Source of the DNA: Pratylenchus scribneri
Taxonomy: Eukaryota; Nematoda; Chromadorea; Rhabditida; Pratylenchidae
Assembly (NCBI GenBank): GCA_030063045.1
Contig: JAQSEB010000155.1
Location: 930,001-994,000, forward strand
DNA length: 64,000 nt
Reading direction: 5' to 3'
A program made the translations under genes and the position numbers. The notes under the pieces were generated by a model, which ran no database searches, had not been told where the DNA came from, and was given only the letters and a program-made list of their open reading frames with translations. This document shows positions 24,901 to 36,435 of the stretch, piece after piece. Positions within the stretch are counted from its first letter, which is position 1; the number at the start of each line of letters is the position of its first letter.

Positions 24901-26050
24901 ATGAGGAGGCGATGAATTGACGGTCGAATCCGGAAGAAGTTCATCGGAAATGGAGGCATGGAAAGTGGCCTAAAATTATCGAGAATTATGCGGGTTAAAG
25001 TGGAATGATTTTGGCCTATATTTGGAGGGGTGATTAACATTATAAACTAGTAGTAACAAATTTTGTTAAAGTTGTGGATAGGGGATAATTGAGAACGGTG
25101 AATTGAATACCAGCATTAGTTTTTAGCCAATAACTTGGCAAGGAAATAGCCGATTTTGGAAGGAGTTTATCATTTGAAAGCCCAAAGTATCCTCTATAAT
25201 TTGGCCTATTTTAATTTTATAAATTCCAACTTCACAAAAAGTTACTTGTCTTTGAGTCTTTACTTTGTTCTTCCGATTGAGTGAGGAAAAGCCATTTATT
25301 TTATAAGGTTTTTTAAGTTTTCATAAAATTTACTTAAAAGCCACTTTTTAGAGGACATTTAGAGCTTTCGAATTCCATATCGCCTTCAAAAATTGGTTGT
25401 ATCCTTATTAAGCTATGGCCAATTGAAAGGCCTAAATTACCCGATTAGTGGTGCTTAATCGAAAAAAATTTTTTTTTGGCGAGAAAAAGCTAAAATTGAA
25501 TGTTTTAATTTTCAGAAAATTGAATATTTATGAAACAAAGCTACTTGCCTATTTACCAAATAAACCCCCAAAAAAAATTGTAAAAATCTATTTTAATATT
25601 TTGAATAATTTCTTCCCCGATGAATATTTTATTTACCTTTTGTTCATTTTTGTGCAAATCCCCAAATTGTTGCTGCTTCTTTTGCTCCCCAAATGTGCCA
25701 CCTTCCCCCATTTTGGTGCCATTCATCAATTTGCCGCCTCCTCCATCCGCACATTTTGTTGCCCTCAATCCGGCGGTCATTTGTGCCAACATTGTGGAGC
25801 AGTCCATCCTTTTGCCAATTGGCTCCACCTTTTCACCACTGGTCGACGCTTCTGATTGAAAATTGGAGGTGGATGGCTCAATTGACGGTGAATGCCGGAT
25901 TCCGGCCTCAAATGGAAGTGAAGGGGAAGAACAATTCGGTGGGAAGGCCGATGTTGAGGATGTTGGAGAAGATGGAGAAGGGGAATGGTCGGTGGATTTA
26001 GAGGAGGTGGGCAATCGACGAATTGGGGCCGCTTTTCGACGGCTGGACAT
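12924..26050 (-). CDS. egl-13: SoxD-family HMG-box transcription factor (EGL-13 / Sox5/6/13 type), 13 exons, ~961 aa
   Basis: Exons (minus strand): 26050-25637, 24969-24689, 20147-19937, 19804-19571, 16745-16572, 15992-15803, 15753-15451, 15062-14898, 14719-14538, 14488-14264, 13529-13317, 13269-13150, 13097-12924. All are GT-AG and phase-consistent; total 2886 nt. The HMG box starts near residue 709 with [10 protein letters not shown], is split by a 49-nt intron, and continues [30 protein letters not shown] and [12 protein letters not shown]. It is followed by the SoxD hallmark [24 protein letters not shown]. Upstream lie an amphipathic stretch ([14 protein letters not shown]...[15 protein letters not shown], about 270-320), a Glu/Asp-rich segment, and Q-rich segments ([11 protein letters not shown] near 420-438) like SoxD coiled-coil/Q-box regions. 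The C-terminus is Ala/Gln-rich. The expected role is sequence-specific DNA binding in cell-fate control. Start [12 protein letters not shown] follows a splice acceptor. The N-terminal exons rest on phase fit rather than homology. Confidence 0.9.
13811..14220 (+). repeat. minisatellite array R3 in SoxD intron 10
   Basis: Mixed 20-, 26- and 27-bp units around the core CTTTCCGGAAAG, partly in alternating order (short, long, short, long). The array fills most of the 734-nt intron 13530-14263, immediately after the exon encoding most of the HMG box. The left flank (13741-13810) has decayed copies such as TTACCGGAAAGTTGCAATC. Confidence 0.96.
15120..15430 (+). mobile_element. TIR element family B, copy 1 (SoxD intron 7)
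   Basis: It shares the segments 'gaatggtatataatttgtta', 'tggtttggtcaacaattaaa' and 'gggtattaaac' with the copies at 16.0, 19.2 and 37.0 kb. The ends resemble inverted copies of TTTGCCGAAAA...ATTGCC. There is no coding capacity. It sits in the 388-nt intron 15063-15450. Confidence 0.75.
16015..16560 (-). mobile_element. TIR element family B, copy 2 (inverted, interrupted; SoxD intron 5)
   Basis: Reverse-orientation copy of family B: 'taaaccctttaattgttgac', 'aaaaccataacaaattatat', and 'cttcttaaaccattttaa'. Its outer end continues after about 16505 with 'agcaatttcaatg', so the copy is split by the nested element at 16356-16504. Confidence 0.75.
16356..16504. mobile_element. nested MITE with 18-bp perfect TIRs
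   Basis: GGTTGGACAGAGTCGGTT at 16356-16373 is the exact reverse complement of 16487-16504. The flanks carry the near-identical direct repeat TACTCAGTTTT (left 16343-16353, right about 16511-16521), which is consistent with a target-site duplication. The body (149 bp) is non-coding. It interrupts family B copy 2. Confidence 0.8.
17687..18520. mobile_element. mariner/Tc-like MITE, 834 bp, in SoxD intron 4
   Basis: Terminal inverted repeats of 28 bp (17687-17714 and 18493-18520) begin CTAGGGTGTCCC and match with one mismatch. TA dinucleotides at 17685-17686 and 18521-18522 look like the target duplication expected of Tc1/mariner transposition. No open frame inside is long enough for a transposase, so the element is non-autonomous. 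It lies in the 2.8-kb intron 16746-19570. Confidence 0.9.
19155..19525 (+). mobile_element. TIR element family B, copy 3 (SoxD intron 4)
   Basis: The left end AATTTGCCGAAAAAAACAAA is the approximate reverse complement of the right end TTTCAAAGTTCTTCGGTAAA. The internal segments 'tagtatataatttgttattg' and 'ttaaagggtattaaacggtt' are shared with copies 1, 2 and 4. It ends about 45 bp from exon 4 of the SoxD gene. Confidence 0.8.
21492..21833 (-). repeat. minisatellite array R4 in SoxD intron 2
   Basis: Inverted orientation relative to R1-R3. Mostly 20-bp units (AACTTTCCGGAAAGAATTAA), some with ACAAC in place of AAAAC, plus a few 27-bp units. Both ends carry the same extra sequence, ACATATTAGTCAGAA, fused to a palindrome half (21507-21521 and 21819-21833). 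It lies in the 4.5-kb intron 20148-24688. Confidence 0.96.
25115..25435. mobile_element. fold-back MITE family A, copy 2 (SoxD intron 1)
   Basis: Left arm 'gccgattttggaaggagttt...gaaagcccaaagtatcctct'; right arm 'agaggacatttagagctttc...aagctatggccaattg'. The right arm reads back as the left arm when reverse-complemented, over roughly 85 bp. The AT-rich centre holds no ORF. It is one of the best preserved copies. Confidence 0.85.
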
Positions 26051-26064
26051 TCTGAAAATGCAAA
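26051..26064 (-). other. splice acceptor directly before the SoxD start codon (cis 5'UTR intron or SL trans-splice site)
   Basis: On the minus strand TTTTGCATTTTCAG is followed by a single A and then ATGTCCAGC. The spacing and polypyrimidine tract match nematode trans-splice acceptors, although the open frame itself continues upstream. I see no spliced-leader RNA gene in the window. Confidence 0.5.
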
Positions 26065-28156
26065 AGGGGGGCGTGAAAATGGCCAAAAATGAATGGAAAT
26101 GTACTTAAAAATTTTTCTTTGATTAAATTGGAAAGGCGCGAGACTGTATAATAAGGGCAAAAAAATGGCGGAAATGGGATTGTTGATGCACCAGCCAACG
26201 ATGGATGCTTTTGCCTTTCAAGGATTAAGCCGAAAGGCAAGCATTGGCCCATTCAATGTGATTAGGCGCGGGTACACACGGATTTGACTATGCCAAATAT
26301 TAGAGATCATAAAGGGGCAAAAAAGGTGTGGAAATGAAGGGGCACTTGGACAAATTGGAAAAAAATTGGCACGGTGGAAAACAATATTGTACATAGGATG
26401 GTTAAGGAGGTCAAAAAGACGGTGTGTGCCACTTTGCTAATTGTCAAATTCCCCAATTATAATCCCATTTTTTGATTTCAATATTTTTCTTTCCAAACAT
26501 TCTCAAAAAAGAATGGGAAAAAATGCTCAAAAATTGTTACAATTTTGTGAAAATTAAACAAAACTTGAAGGCGAAAATGGATGTTCACCCTAAACCCTAG
26601 AAAAACGACGTGAACTTTTGAGGAAAAAGAGTAAAACGATAATAAAAATTGGGAACTTAATGGGAGAATGTGCCATACTAAAGTTTGCCCTAAAGAAAGT
26701 TGCCGTTTCCTTTTCTGTACAGTAATCCATCCATTTTGTTGAGGATGAATTCTGGCTATTGGATAAAATGGAATGAATGCATTATAATGTAAATGTTTGC
26801 GTGCCCGAATAATGGGTGTTGGGCCAATAAGAATGAGAAAGTGAAGATGGAAATGGCCAATTCCATCATCTCCTTTTTGTGCGGCTTTATTCAAGATTAT
26901 CAAAATATTTCACAGAGAGGGGGGGGGGGGGCACTTAAGAGATTAGAATGAAGATGCCAATGTGAAGAAGATGGCACAAAATAATGCACATTTTAGAATC
27001 AGCTAAATGGCTGACATTTTTTGGATAAACAAAATTGGCATTAATTCTTGAAAATCTCTTTAACATTATAAATGAATAGGGAAAAAGATGGTTAGTATTT
27101 TCAGAGAATTTGGCAGCTCAAAAAGGACGAAAATAACAATGAATTGTTCCTCATCAGGGAGATTTGATCAAAGCGAAGGGGATTATTAAAATGAATTAAA
27201 AATGTATGATCTGAAATATTTGAATTTCAGGAAATTCAATGAGAATCTGTTGAAGGTAGTTAGGATTTTCTGTTATTTTTTATTAACAAATTTTATTTTT
27301 AAGCTATGAATATCGCCGATAGTTAAGAAAGAATCTTCTCTATGGATAATTTAAGACCCTGAACCTAGATCTATCATTGGCATATAGAGCCATCCTATGA
27401 TTGATTTATACAGAACGCACTTTTTTGGATTTGTTTATAATAATATGGACTAGAATAACTCATAAGTGCCAGTAGAATTATGCCATTTGACATTTCGGAA
27501 CATTTTGAACAGTGTTACAGCCAAAAATGAATAAGCGGTTGACTGGATGCAAGGATTATTGTGTGGATGGATTGGAGGGGAATATAAGCACTTTCAATTT
27601 AAAAAAGTGGCCATCAATTAACATTTGCGCCACTCACTTTGGCTCGGCCAAATGAAAGCAGAGGACATCAAGAAAGGACAAGATGGAAAGGATGGGGTCT
27701 GGGGATTGAAACTGATTTCCGGAATGAGACATCTATGAAGGGCACGCAATCCCCCTTCCTTAAAATGCCCACCTTGATGGGGGAGGGGGGAGGAAGGCAA
27801 GAAAATTAATGGCTGATGAGTAGTCAAAATTGCCAAGGGAAGGAAGGTGTGGCCGAATTAATGGATGGATTGGAGGAGGTGGGGGCAAATGGACCGGAAA
27901 GCACATTTGCAATTCGCGCAAAAAGTCATCGAAAGTAAGAAAGATGAAGGGGTCTTCCTTGGATGCGATTGCCTCTATGGCACATTCAGTCAATTTGACC
28001 ATCAATTGGTGGCCAATGCAAGAAGATGGGGATGCGAAGGAAATGGAAATGGTAGTTGGAATGGATGGAAAGGTGTGGGTCATATCAAGTAAAAAATTAT
28101 TCATGTTTTCTCCAATTTGAGACCATAAAAAGGCTGACAGTGAGTCGTGATTTAAA
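26065..28156. other. upstream region of the SoxD gene; no gene recognised
   Basis: It contains a poly-G run (26919-26931) and several short open frames. The frame on the minus strand at 27760-28104 has a locally protein-like stretch (ASKEDPFIFLTFDDFLRELQ), but it fades into Pro-rich sequence and has no splice partner I can find. 27985-28135 is duplicated beyond array R5. Confidence 0.45.
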
Positions 28157-28395
28157 CCTTCCGGAAAGAACTTAGAATTAAAACTTTCCGGAAAGAATTA
28201 AAACTTTCCGGAAAGAACTTAGAATTAAAACTTTCCGGAAAGAACTTAGAATTAAAACTTTCCGGAAAGAACTTAGAATTAAAACTTTCCGGAAAGAACT
28301 TAGAATTAAAACTTTCCGGAAAGAACTTAGAATTAAAACTTTCCGGAAAGAACTTAGAATTAATTCCTTCCAGAAGAACTTATTAGAGTTAATAA
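28157..28395 (-). repeat. minisatellite array R5
   Basis: About 8-9 units, mainly 27 bp, in inverted orientation (AACTTTCCGGAAAGAACTTAG). The right end decays (TTCCTTCCAGAAGAACTTATTAG). It is flanked on both sides by diverged copies of the same unique sequence (27985-28135 and 28465-28620). Confidence 0.95.
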
Positions 28396-28464
28396 TACTT
28401 TCAAACTTATTCAAGAAGAAAGCAGCCATTCTAAGATGGGCCTTGTGGACGATTATCCTGTACT

Positions 28465-28620
28465 CAATTTGTGGCTATCAATTGGTGGTCAAAGAAGAAG
28501 GATAGAAAGGAAATGGAAACGGTAGTTGATGGGTTGAAAAGTGTGGGGGGTCACATAAAATAAAATTATTCATGCTCTTTATCTCTACAACAATTTGGCC
28601 ACAAAAAAGGTGAAAATAAA
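28465..28620 (+). repeat. diverged direct duplicate of 27985-28135
   Basis: Both segments share, in order, ATCAATTGGTGG, GAAGGA/AAGGAAATGGAAA, GGTAGTTG, AAAGGTGTG/AAAGTGTG, and AAATTATTCATG. The array R5 lies between the two copies. Reading frames are not conserved between the copies, so this is not evidence for a gene. Confidence 0.7.
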
Positions 28621-31600
28621 AGGCAGGGAAGGACAGAACGAATAGCACAGCCATCATTTTGGCCTTGTCTTCTACCCAATATAAAAAATTACTAGGGTAG
28701 GAGGGGATAATGGCAAATGTGGGGGAAATGGCAGAATAAATTGTGAAGTTGAGAAGGCTAATTAATCAGAGTCAGAGCAATGTTTCTTACAAAATTAAAT
28801 GAAGGAGGCCATCTATTATTTTTGTATAATTGAGTGAAATTTCCACATTTATGTTCAAAATGTGTTCAATTTTAGGAGAAGTGGTAAAGTTAAAATTTTG
28901 GGCCAATTGCGCACATTTATGATGGTACTAACAAAAATGCCATTGAAGGTGAAGGCAACCACTGGGTTAATTTTCGCGCATAATTCCCCCACATTTTTAT
29001 TCCATTCAATCCGTCCCATTTCCCTGCCCATTTTTTTCAGGCCCTCGGGGGAACAATTGAACCTGATGTGAGCTTTCCAATGAGCCATTTGAGCGCCCCG
29101 TGCCCATTTGGAGGAGGCGAAACAATTGAGGGTACATTGGCACACCCCAAATGAGGCCAAAAACATCAAAGGGAAAAGAGGCGGTTCCAAGAATTGTTCC
29201 TTCACCCGCATTTTACTTGCAGGCATTGTCACCGGCACATTTGGGGGGGGGGGGGAAGGGAAAATATGGCACAAAAGGAGGGATGACAAACAAGGAAATA
29301 TATTGGGGGCAGCTGCGCTTTTCTGCTGTGCTAATGAGCCAGCCGGCCGATTTGTTCGCCTCCTCCCACCAACCACACAATTCATTGCCCCCTCACTTTC
29401 ATTTTCATTCATTTTGTGGCATATTGTGTGGGGCATTATATGCCATTGTTGATGGGAAAATATTCATCAAAAGGTGTGTTTGGGGGCACATTTATGTACA
29501 ATTTGACAGAGAGGATGAATGTAAATATGGAGAGGGGGATGATTAATTAAACTTTGGCCAAAAGGATTTGGCATATTTACTTGAGTGTGCGCCTAAACAA
29601 CATTATTTTCACAGATTAAGGATAAAATATTCCCTTGTAATTTTTTAAGCGGAATTAAATTTTTTAAAGGTCAAAATAATTTTAAAATTAGGCGCACTTT
29701 TGCTTTTGAGGCCGTAAAATTTTGGCCAAATGATGGTGGCTTCTTGTCTAATCCTTTTAAACAATCAGAAAGCTTAAATGAAATTGAATTTTATGTGAGG
29801 AATTTTGATCGACAAAAATGGCAAAAATGGATGGAATGGATGGAGGATTTGATGAATTTCTTGGGATTGACAAAATAAAACAAAACAATGGCCATGAGGG
29901 GAAGGAAGGCCGGCTGCTGAAAGGATTTTGTGCTGTGGCCAATTGGGCGCCAATTTGGCACACATGAGAAATAGGAAGGGGAGGAGGACAATGGGCGGCC
30001 GGCTGGGAATAATGCAATTAGTTGGGTGGAAGGCAATTTTGGAAGGGGAAATTTGGAGGAAAGGAAAGCAAAAGGAGGGGGATGGGGCATTGGCACAACA
30101 ATGAAAATGGCTTCTTGTGCCTTTGTTTTGGCATTGGCAGATTGGCACCCTCCTCCCCACCGATGGCACAATCCCCTTTTTTTGGGATTGGGAGGGGGGA
30201 AATGAATTGGACGGAAATTATTGTTCCTTCATTCCAACACAATAAATCAATTCATTCTTTTGGCGGCAAATTTAGTTTATTTATCAATTTTTGCATAAAT
30301 AGGAATTGGATTTTATGGATTTTGGGGCCGATAAGATGCTCGTCCATAACAATTGTCCACAATGATGTGGAGGAAGGAAATTATAATTAGCTCAATTTGA
30401 AGGGAATTGGATTTGGGGTGGCAAAATAGTGGAAGAAAAGAGAAAGGAAATGCGGGTTCAAGAAATTTACTTTTAAATCAAAATATTCATTTCAAATATT
30501 CTGGTGAATTTTTAAAGTTTTCCGGAAGAATTAATTTCGCCTTTTTTTAAAGTTTCAATTGGCTTGAAGGCGAAACTGGACGTCTCGACATGTATTTTAA
30601 TGCCCTGCATTGGACTTGGGCCATTCTTTTGGCCATACCTCAATAAGGATGCTAATAAGCCTTAAAAGCTCTGTGGCTTTAAAAAACATTTTAAAAATAG
30701 GCCTTTTTTTCCGAAGAAATAAAGATTAATCCGATATTCAATAATTTGAATTCATATAATTTAAATTTCAAAGGTCCAAAAAGAAGATGGCGGCATTTCA
30801 GTCCCCCCAATTTTTGCGCGGCCGATAAGAGAATGAGGATGAGGACACTGCGGGAAGAATTGGAATTGTGATGAGGACGGAGGGGCGACTTTTGGCGGCC
30901 GCCGGTGGAAGGAGGGATGGATCAGCCAATGGAAAGAACAAATAAATTTACAAAATAAACAAAAGAGAATAGGAAATTGGGGACGGAAATTTTTTAGGGG
31001 TTGTGAGGCCAAAAGGCAGAGGCGAAAAAGGGCGAAGGTGAGGGAAGGAAGAGGCGAGCGCATCACCTCTGTGGGCCAAAAAAGCAGTGGGTGAAGCCTT
31101 CCATTTTCTTTCCTTCCCTCATTCTTCAAAGCTTTCGGCCCCCGGCAACCTTTTGTTTGCCCTTTTTACCCTCCCCCCTTCATCAACCCAAAGAATTGTT
31201 GGCCCCTTCCCCCCTCCGGCCTCCTATGATGAGCGGCAACGATTCAAAAAAAAAACGGAAATTTTTCAGAAACCCTTGAAATTCGGCGAGGAGGACGGGA
31301 ACGGCGCCGGGACTTAATCCCCCATTTCCTTCCCCTTATTTCCCTTCTTTTTAAGCCTGCGCACCACAATGCCCAAAAAGCCCCCCTTTCCCCTTTGTAC
31401 ATTCATTTTGTGTTGGATGAATCAACGATTCAACTTTTTTTTTGTTTGTGCCTGCGCAAAATGTTGAAGAAGAAAATTGGAAAAATTGATGAATTCATTT
31501 TAAAGAAAAATTCGTTTTTGTCAAATTTTGCAAGAAAAAACAATGATTTGGCCAAAAGAGGGAAACATTTTTAGGTTTTAGGAGGAGAGAGGAAAAACAT

Positions 31601-33744
31601 AAAACTATTGGAAATTCAAAAATGATGTGCATAAATTCGATGCTCTAATTTTTTAAATTGGCAAATGAATTTTTGAGGCTAATTCATGGCCATATTCAAA
31701 GAAAATGGAATTAAATTTTTGGAAGGTAAGCAGAGAATGGCGACCATCATTTTACCAAATTTTATTGCCAATAAACGCATTTTTCGATAAGAATTTTTTA
31801 AATTTTTTTTAATTCGAAATTAAAAATTAATTTGAATACCATTTTAAAAATGCCAAAAATCCCCTCCTTCTTTTCCATGGATTGAGGGCAAACCGCATAC
31901 CATTTTGAAGGGCAAATCAACAGAATTTGTTGTGATGAACAATTTTAATTTAAAATGGCGAAAATTGAAATAGTTTTAAACAAAACATATTTTTTTTTGA
32001 GAATGAATGACTTGATGGGAATTAGGAGGAAGCCTTTTAAAAGATTTAAAATTTGCAAGCAAAATTTTTGATGAATTAAATAATAAAAAAATTTCAAAGT
32101 GTTCTCAACAAAAAAAGCCGCGCTTTTTGACAAAGAGGATGAAAGGGGGAAGACTGGGCAAACAAAATTTGGGGCCGGGAAAATTAGAAAAAAAGAATGG
32201 TAAAAATTTAAAATTTTTGAGAGAAAATTTCCCTCAACTGATAAAAATAGAAAGTTGGCATCCAACTTTTCCACACCCAAATTTATTAAAAATTTCCTTT
32301 GTTTTTAATATTTAAAAAATTTTTCACAAAAGGGGAACAGTATTTCACAGCTTGAATTGGATCAGCCGGCTGGAAGGAGGGGAATTATAAAGGAAAAGGA
32401 AAATAAATAAATAAAAGGTGGCAAAAAAGGGAAAATATTTATTTATATGTATGCTTACTTAAAATGGAAGGAAAGATCTTATCAAATTTGAAAAGGGAGA
32501 GGACAATAGGATTTGATGGAAAAAAGGGCAAAAAATGGGGACAAAATGTTCGGCCTGAATTGATCAACGAATCATTTGATTTAAAAAACCCAATAAATTT
32601 AAAACTTTTTTTATTTTTCATGTTGGAGATTGGCTAATTGGAAAGGAAGTTAAATTTTTTAAAAAAAATAATTAAATTTGACCACAAAACATTTTTATGG
32701 CCATAAAATTTGGCCATATTTAATAAGGCCATATTTTTCACATTTTAAGGTCATATTCATATAAATGTTAATTTTTTTATTGAGGAAAATTCAAATAATT
32801 TTGGAGGCAAAATTAATTACCGTCATTTTTAAATAATTACTGAAAATGATTTGGCCATTTAAATGGTCCAAAATGAACAACCATTCATTCATCCAAAAAA
32901 TGGAAATGGAAAAATCCAATCTATAAAAGGGGAGGACAACACCCATTTTTTGTAGGTGAATTTGTCGTCGATGTTGTGATGGAATAATAATGGACCATTG
33001 GATGGAGGGAATGACGGGGCAAAATGTGGGGGCACCGCCAGGGACCAAAAAAACTAAACCGCGGTGAAACTAAAAAATGGAAGAAGAAGAAGAATTGTTG
33101 AATGGAAGAATTGGAATTGATGATGGAAGAATATGGAAAGGATGCATCCTTCCATTGGGCCCTTCATCTCCCCTCCTAAATATTCTCGTCCTTCTGCTGC
33201 TGCTGTTTTGTTTTTTGGGTTGGCCAAGAATGAATTTTTTTTTTGTTTGGTTGATGGCCGTCCTCAATATCCCCCATTGCCCCTTCCGCCGATTGCATTT
33301 TGCGACGTTGTGGGGGAAAATAAGTGTGCGCTTTCGGCGGTGATACTTTTTCTTCTGCTGCTAAATGGCCGCCAAATCGGCTTTTGCCTATTGAATTGGG
33401 CGGAGGAAAAGGCGAGAAGCAAAAAGGCGGTAAAAGGGAATCAGTGTCGGCAGAAGTTGCCGAGATTAGGCCAGCAGAAGCGCCGTAGGGAATTCGGAAG
33501 GCGAAGGAGGAATTGATGATCGCCGCAAGGGGCAGAAAAAAGGGACAATGCCGCCATTTAAAAGTGAGGACATTGAAGAAGGGAAATAATAGGGAGCACA
33601 TGTGCGCCAGAAGGACCCAAATGGAAGGAGAGGGGAAAGGGGGAATTATGTGAAATTTGTGGGGGATTAAGTTGAAAAATTGAAACTTTTGAGGGTGGAA
33701 GAAGCCGCTGAGAAGGCCAGTCACAAAATGTTCCAAAACTATAA
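28621..33744. other. no gene recognised; degenerate repeat pieces
   Basis: It holds a poly-G run (29243-29255), a partial family A arm near 30610-30710, and GC-richer purine- or pyrimidine-skewed patches (28.9-30.4 kb, 30.8-31.4 kb, 33.0-33.7 kb). Open frames up to about 190 codons occur on the minus strand (28855-29436, 33176-33736); they are low-complexity without domains, so I do not call them. Confidence 0.45.
30610..30710. mobile_element. fold-back MITE family A, single-arm fragment
   Basis: 'ttgggccattcttttggcca' and 'tacctcaataaggatgctaa' match the outer half of a family A arm. The opposite arm is missing or unrecognisable. Confidence 0.5.
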
Positions 33745-34030
33745 TAAGTTCTTTTCGGAAAGTTTTAATTCTAATAAGTTCTTTCCAAAGTTTTAATTAT
33801 TTCCGGAAAGTTTTAATCTAAGTTCTTTCCGGAAAGTTTTAATTCTTTCCGGAAAGTTTTAATTCTAAGTTCTTCCGGAAAGTTTTAATTCTAAGTTCTT
33901 CCGGAAAGTTTTAATTCTAATAAGTTCTTTCCAAAGTTTTAATTATTTCCGGAAAGTTTTAATCTAAGTTCTTTCCGGAAAGTTTTAATTCTTTCCGAAA
34001 GTTTTAATTCTAAGTTATTTGCGCAAAGTT
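33745..34030 (+). repeat. minisatellite array R6 with higher-order duplication
   Basis: Irregular 20-27-bp units around TTTCCGGAAAG. A block containing the variant CTAATAAGTTCTTTCCAAAG followed by TTTTAATTATTTCCGGAAAG occurs twice (about 33771-33850 and 33918-33990). This implies that a multi-unit block was duplicated, not just single units. Confidence 0.93.
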
Positions 34031-35257
34031 TATTATTCCAAGACTAAATTTTAAGCAAAGCTGGAGGTTTCAATGCACAATGGTATTGATTCTAACTCCC
34101 ATTTACAGTCATATCTGGGCTAACATTTAAATTATTTAATTGGGAGTTGGGACTACCTTAACATGATAGAGAATGTTCGCCTAAATATTTCATTTCTTAA
34201 AGGAAGATTAAATTGGGAAATTGAAACGGTTGAAGACGATATGGATGGGGATTGAGTGGATTCAAAATGCGAGATTCGCTGAAACAAAGGAATTTTGGGT
34301 TTTGGCGAATCTTCCATCATTTGATGGAGGGCACATAAAGAGAGAAGGGAAGGAACAATGCAATTTGGTTGCGCTCATTTCCTTCACATTCATCCTAGCA
34401 GCTGCCAATTTGCGCGATTGTGGCGCCACATCTTCCCTTCCATTTTCGCACATTTTGGTTTGCTTTTTTTTGCCGTGATGTTTGACCCCATCCAATCGCC
34501 CTCAATGGTTTTGTGTTGATCATCCTCTATCCAAACCCATTATTTCCTCCCATTCTTTTGCCCCCTTTCCCTTCCCATCAGCCCATTCTTCTACAAAATT
34601 CTTTTCACATCACCCATCTTTTTCTTTCCCATTCCAAATTCTGTGTGAGTGGCGCAAGTTTATTTAAACCAAACCACATAAACCCCCTCCCTCCCATTCT
34701 TCTCCCTGTGATCAACTCATTCTTCCCCTCCCGGGCCATCTTCGATCTCGAAAAACAAAACAAAAAAATTTTGTCTTCTATTGGTCGTTTTGGTTCATTT
34801 CTTTCTCCGGCTACCGATTATTTTTCCCCTTTGATGATCTTCCTTCCTTTAAAAAATCTTCAATTCTTTTCTTAGCTTTTGTGTCCCACAGAATCACAAG
34901 GCGGCAGAATTGTTTGGCGCGCAAATAAACACAAAAGAATTTTGAAGTGAAAATCGGAAAATGAAAGGGGAGGGGAAGAGGTAAGGTTTGGGAAAGTTCA
35001 TCGGCTGACAATAAAAATTGGATCACAGCGGACAAAAAAAGAAGGAAGGGGCGATGAACGCACAACAAAAGGATGAAAATGTTGGATGGAGCCGCTGGCC
35101 GGAATATTGTTCCTATAGGGAGAAGAGTCAACCGAAAAAGGAGATGAAGGCCAAAGGCTATTGGAGGAAATCTAATGCGGTGCCCATTTTGTGATGGACA
35201 CTGAATGGGGTATTCTGGGTGGTGGATGGCGAAAGAGGATGTCAGTACCTGGCCCTT

Positions 35258-35550
35258 TATTTATTGGCCATATCTCAACAAAGAAGCAAACAATTTCAGG
35301 AGGCGATATGCCATTTGAAAGTCCTGAATATTGACTAAAAAGTGGCGGAAGAAATTTTTTGAAGAGTTAAAATATCAGAAGTGGCCTTCTCTCAAAAAAT
35401 CCACACAAATTATATTCAAAGGCATACAAATTTTTAATTCTTGAATTCATAAAATTAAAATAGGCCACTTTTAGAGGACATTTTTTAGGCTTTAAAAAGG
35501 TATGTCGCCTTCCCAAATTAGCTATTGCCTTGTTGAGTTACTATAAATAA
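35258..35550. mobile_element. fold-back MITE family A, copy 3
   Basis: Left arm 'ggccatatctcaacaaagaa...ggaggcgatatgccatttga'; right arm 'ttagaggacattttttaggc...cgccttcccaaattagctat'. The arms are inverted copies of each other over about 85 bp. No ORF. Confidence 0.85.
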
Positions 35551-36182
35551 AAGATTGGCTCATCAAATATGGAGGTGGCGGTATTAAAAAGGTCCGCTAT
35601 CGCTGGCGATACTCTGGAAATGGAAAATGGAAATGAAGTGGAAGAAAGGAAAGGAAAATGACTGATCTCCACATTTGGTGGAATGCCCTCGGCTGTCAAT
35701 TGTTAAGTTAGTGCCAGCCGGGGCCATTTTTTGTAAAAAGAAGAACCAAAGTTGGGAAAGGAGGAGACAAAGGGGGAAGGCCAAAATGGGATTGGATGGA
35801 AGAGGAAAAAGAGTGGAAAAGGGGAGGGGAACAACTGCCGGGCGCACCATTCTAAACTTTTTTTTTATTTTGAAATGGTTGGGGGTGGGGATTGGAGGAC
35901 AAAGTGAAAGATTAATTGGACTTTGCCACCGCCCATTTCCTGCGCACAAAATGGGCCATCATTTGGAGACAATATTTAAGAAAGAGAGGAGAATGAATGC
36001 CATATTGGTGAGGGAGGGGAAATGATAAAACCTTTAAAGGACAAAGACAAAAATGAGTTCAAAGATTGGCAATAAAAAGAACATTGATTGGAAAGTGTCG
36101 AGAATTGGAAGTTGTTTCGAGAAGGCAGGAGGTATTTTCTACTTAAAATCATTCACAAAATCATAATTTGCCTTTAGGCAAT

Positions 36183-36435
36183 ATTTGATATGGCCATAAC
36201 TCGAGAAGGAAGCAACCAATTTGGGAAGGTGATTTGCCATTCGAAATCATTAAATTTCCTCTAAAAATGTGTGGCTTTCCCTCAAAAAAATTCGGGTTTA
36301 TCACATCAAAAGGAATGAAAATTTTTAAAGTTTGGGATGGGATCATAAAATTTAAAAAAGCCATTTATATAGGAAATTTAGTCTTTCCAATGGAATATCG
36401 CTTTAAAAATTGATTATTAATGCGCTGTCAATTAG
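36183..36435. mobile_element. fold-back MITE family A, copy 4
   Basis: Left arm 'tgatatggccataactcgag...gaaggtgatttgccattcga'; the right arm is more decayed ('taggaaatttagtctttcca', then 'tatcgctttaaaaattgatt'). It lies only about 0.6 kb from copy 3 in the same family. Confidence 0.75.

Noticed and set aside
27760..28104. Minus-strand open frame with DPFIFLTFDDFLREL
   Set aside because: Protein-like only locally. The frame is not kept in the duplicated copy at 28.5 kb and no exon partners are found.
28855..29436. 193-codon minus-strand open frame
   Set aside because: Low-complexity composition, spans a poly-G/C tract at 29243-29255, and shows no family resemblance.
33176..33736. 186-codon minus-strand open frame
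   Set aside because: Composition-driven and runs up to the edge of array R6; no recognisable domain.
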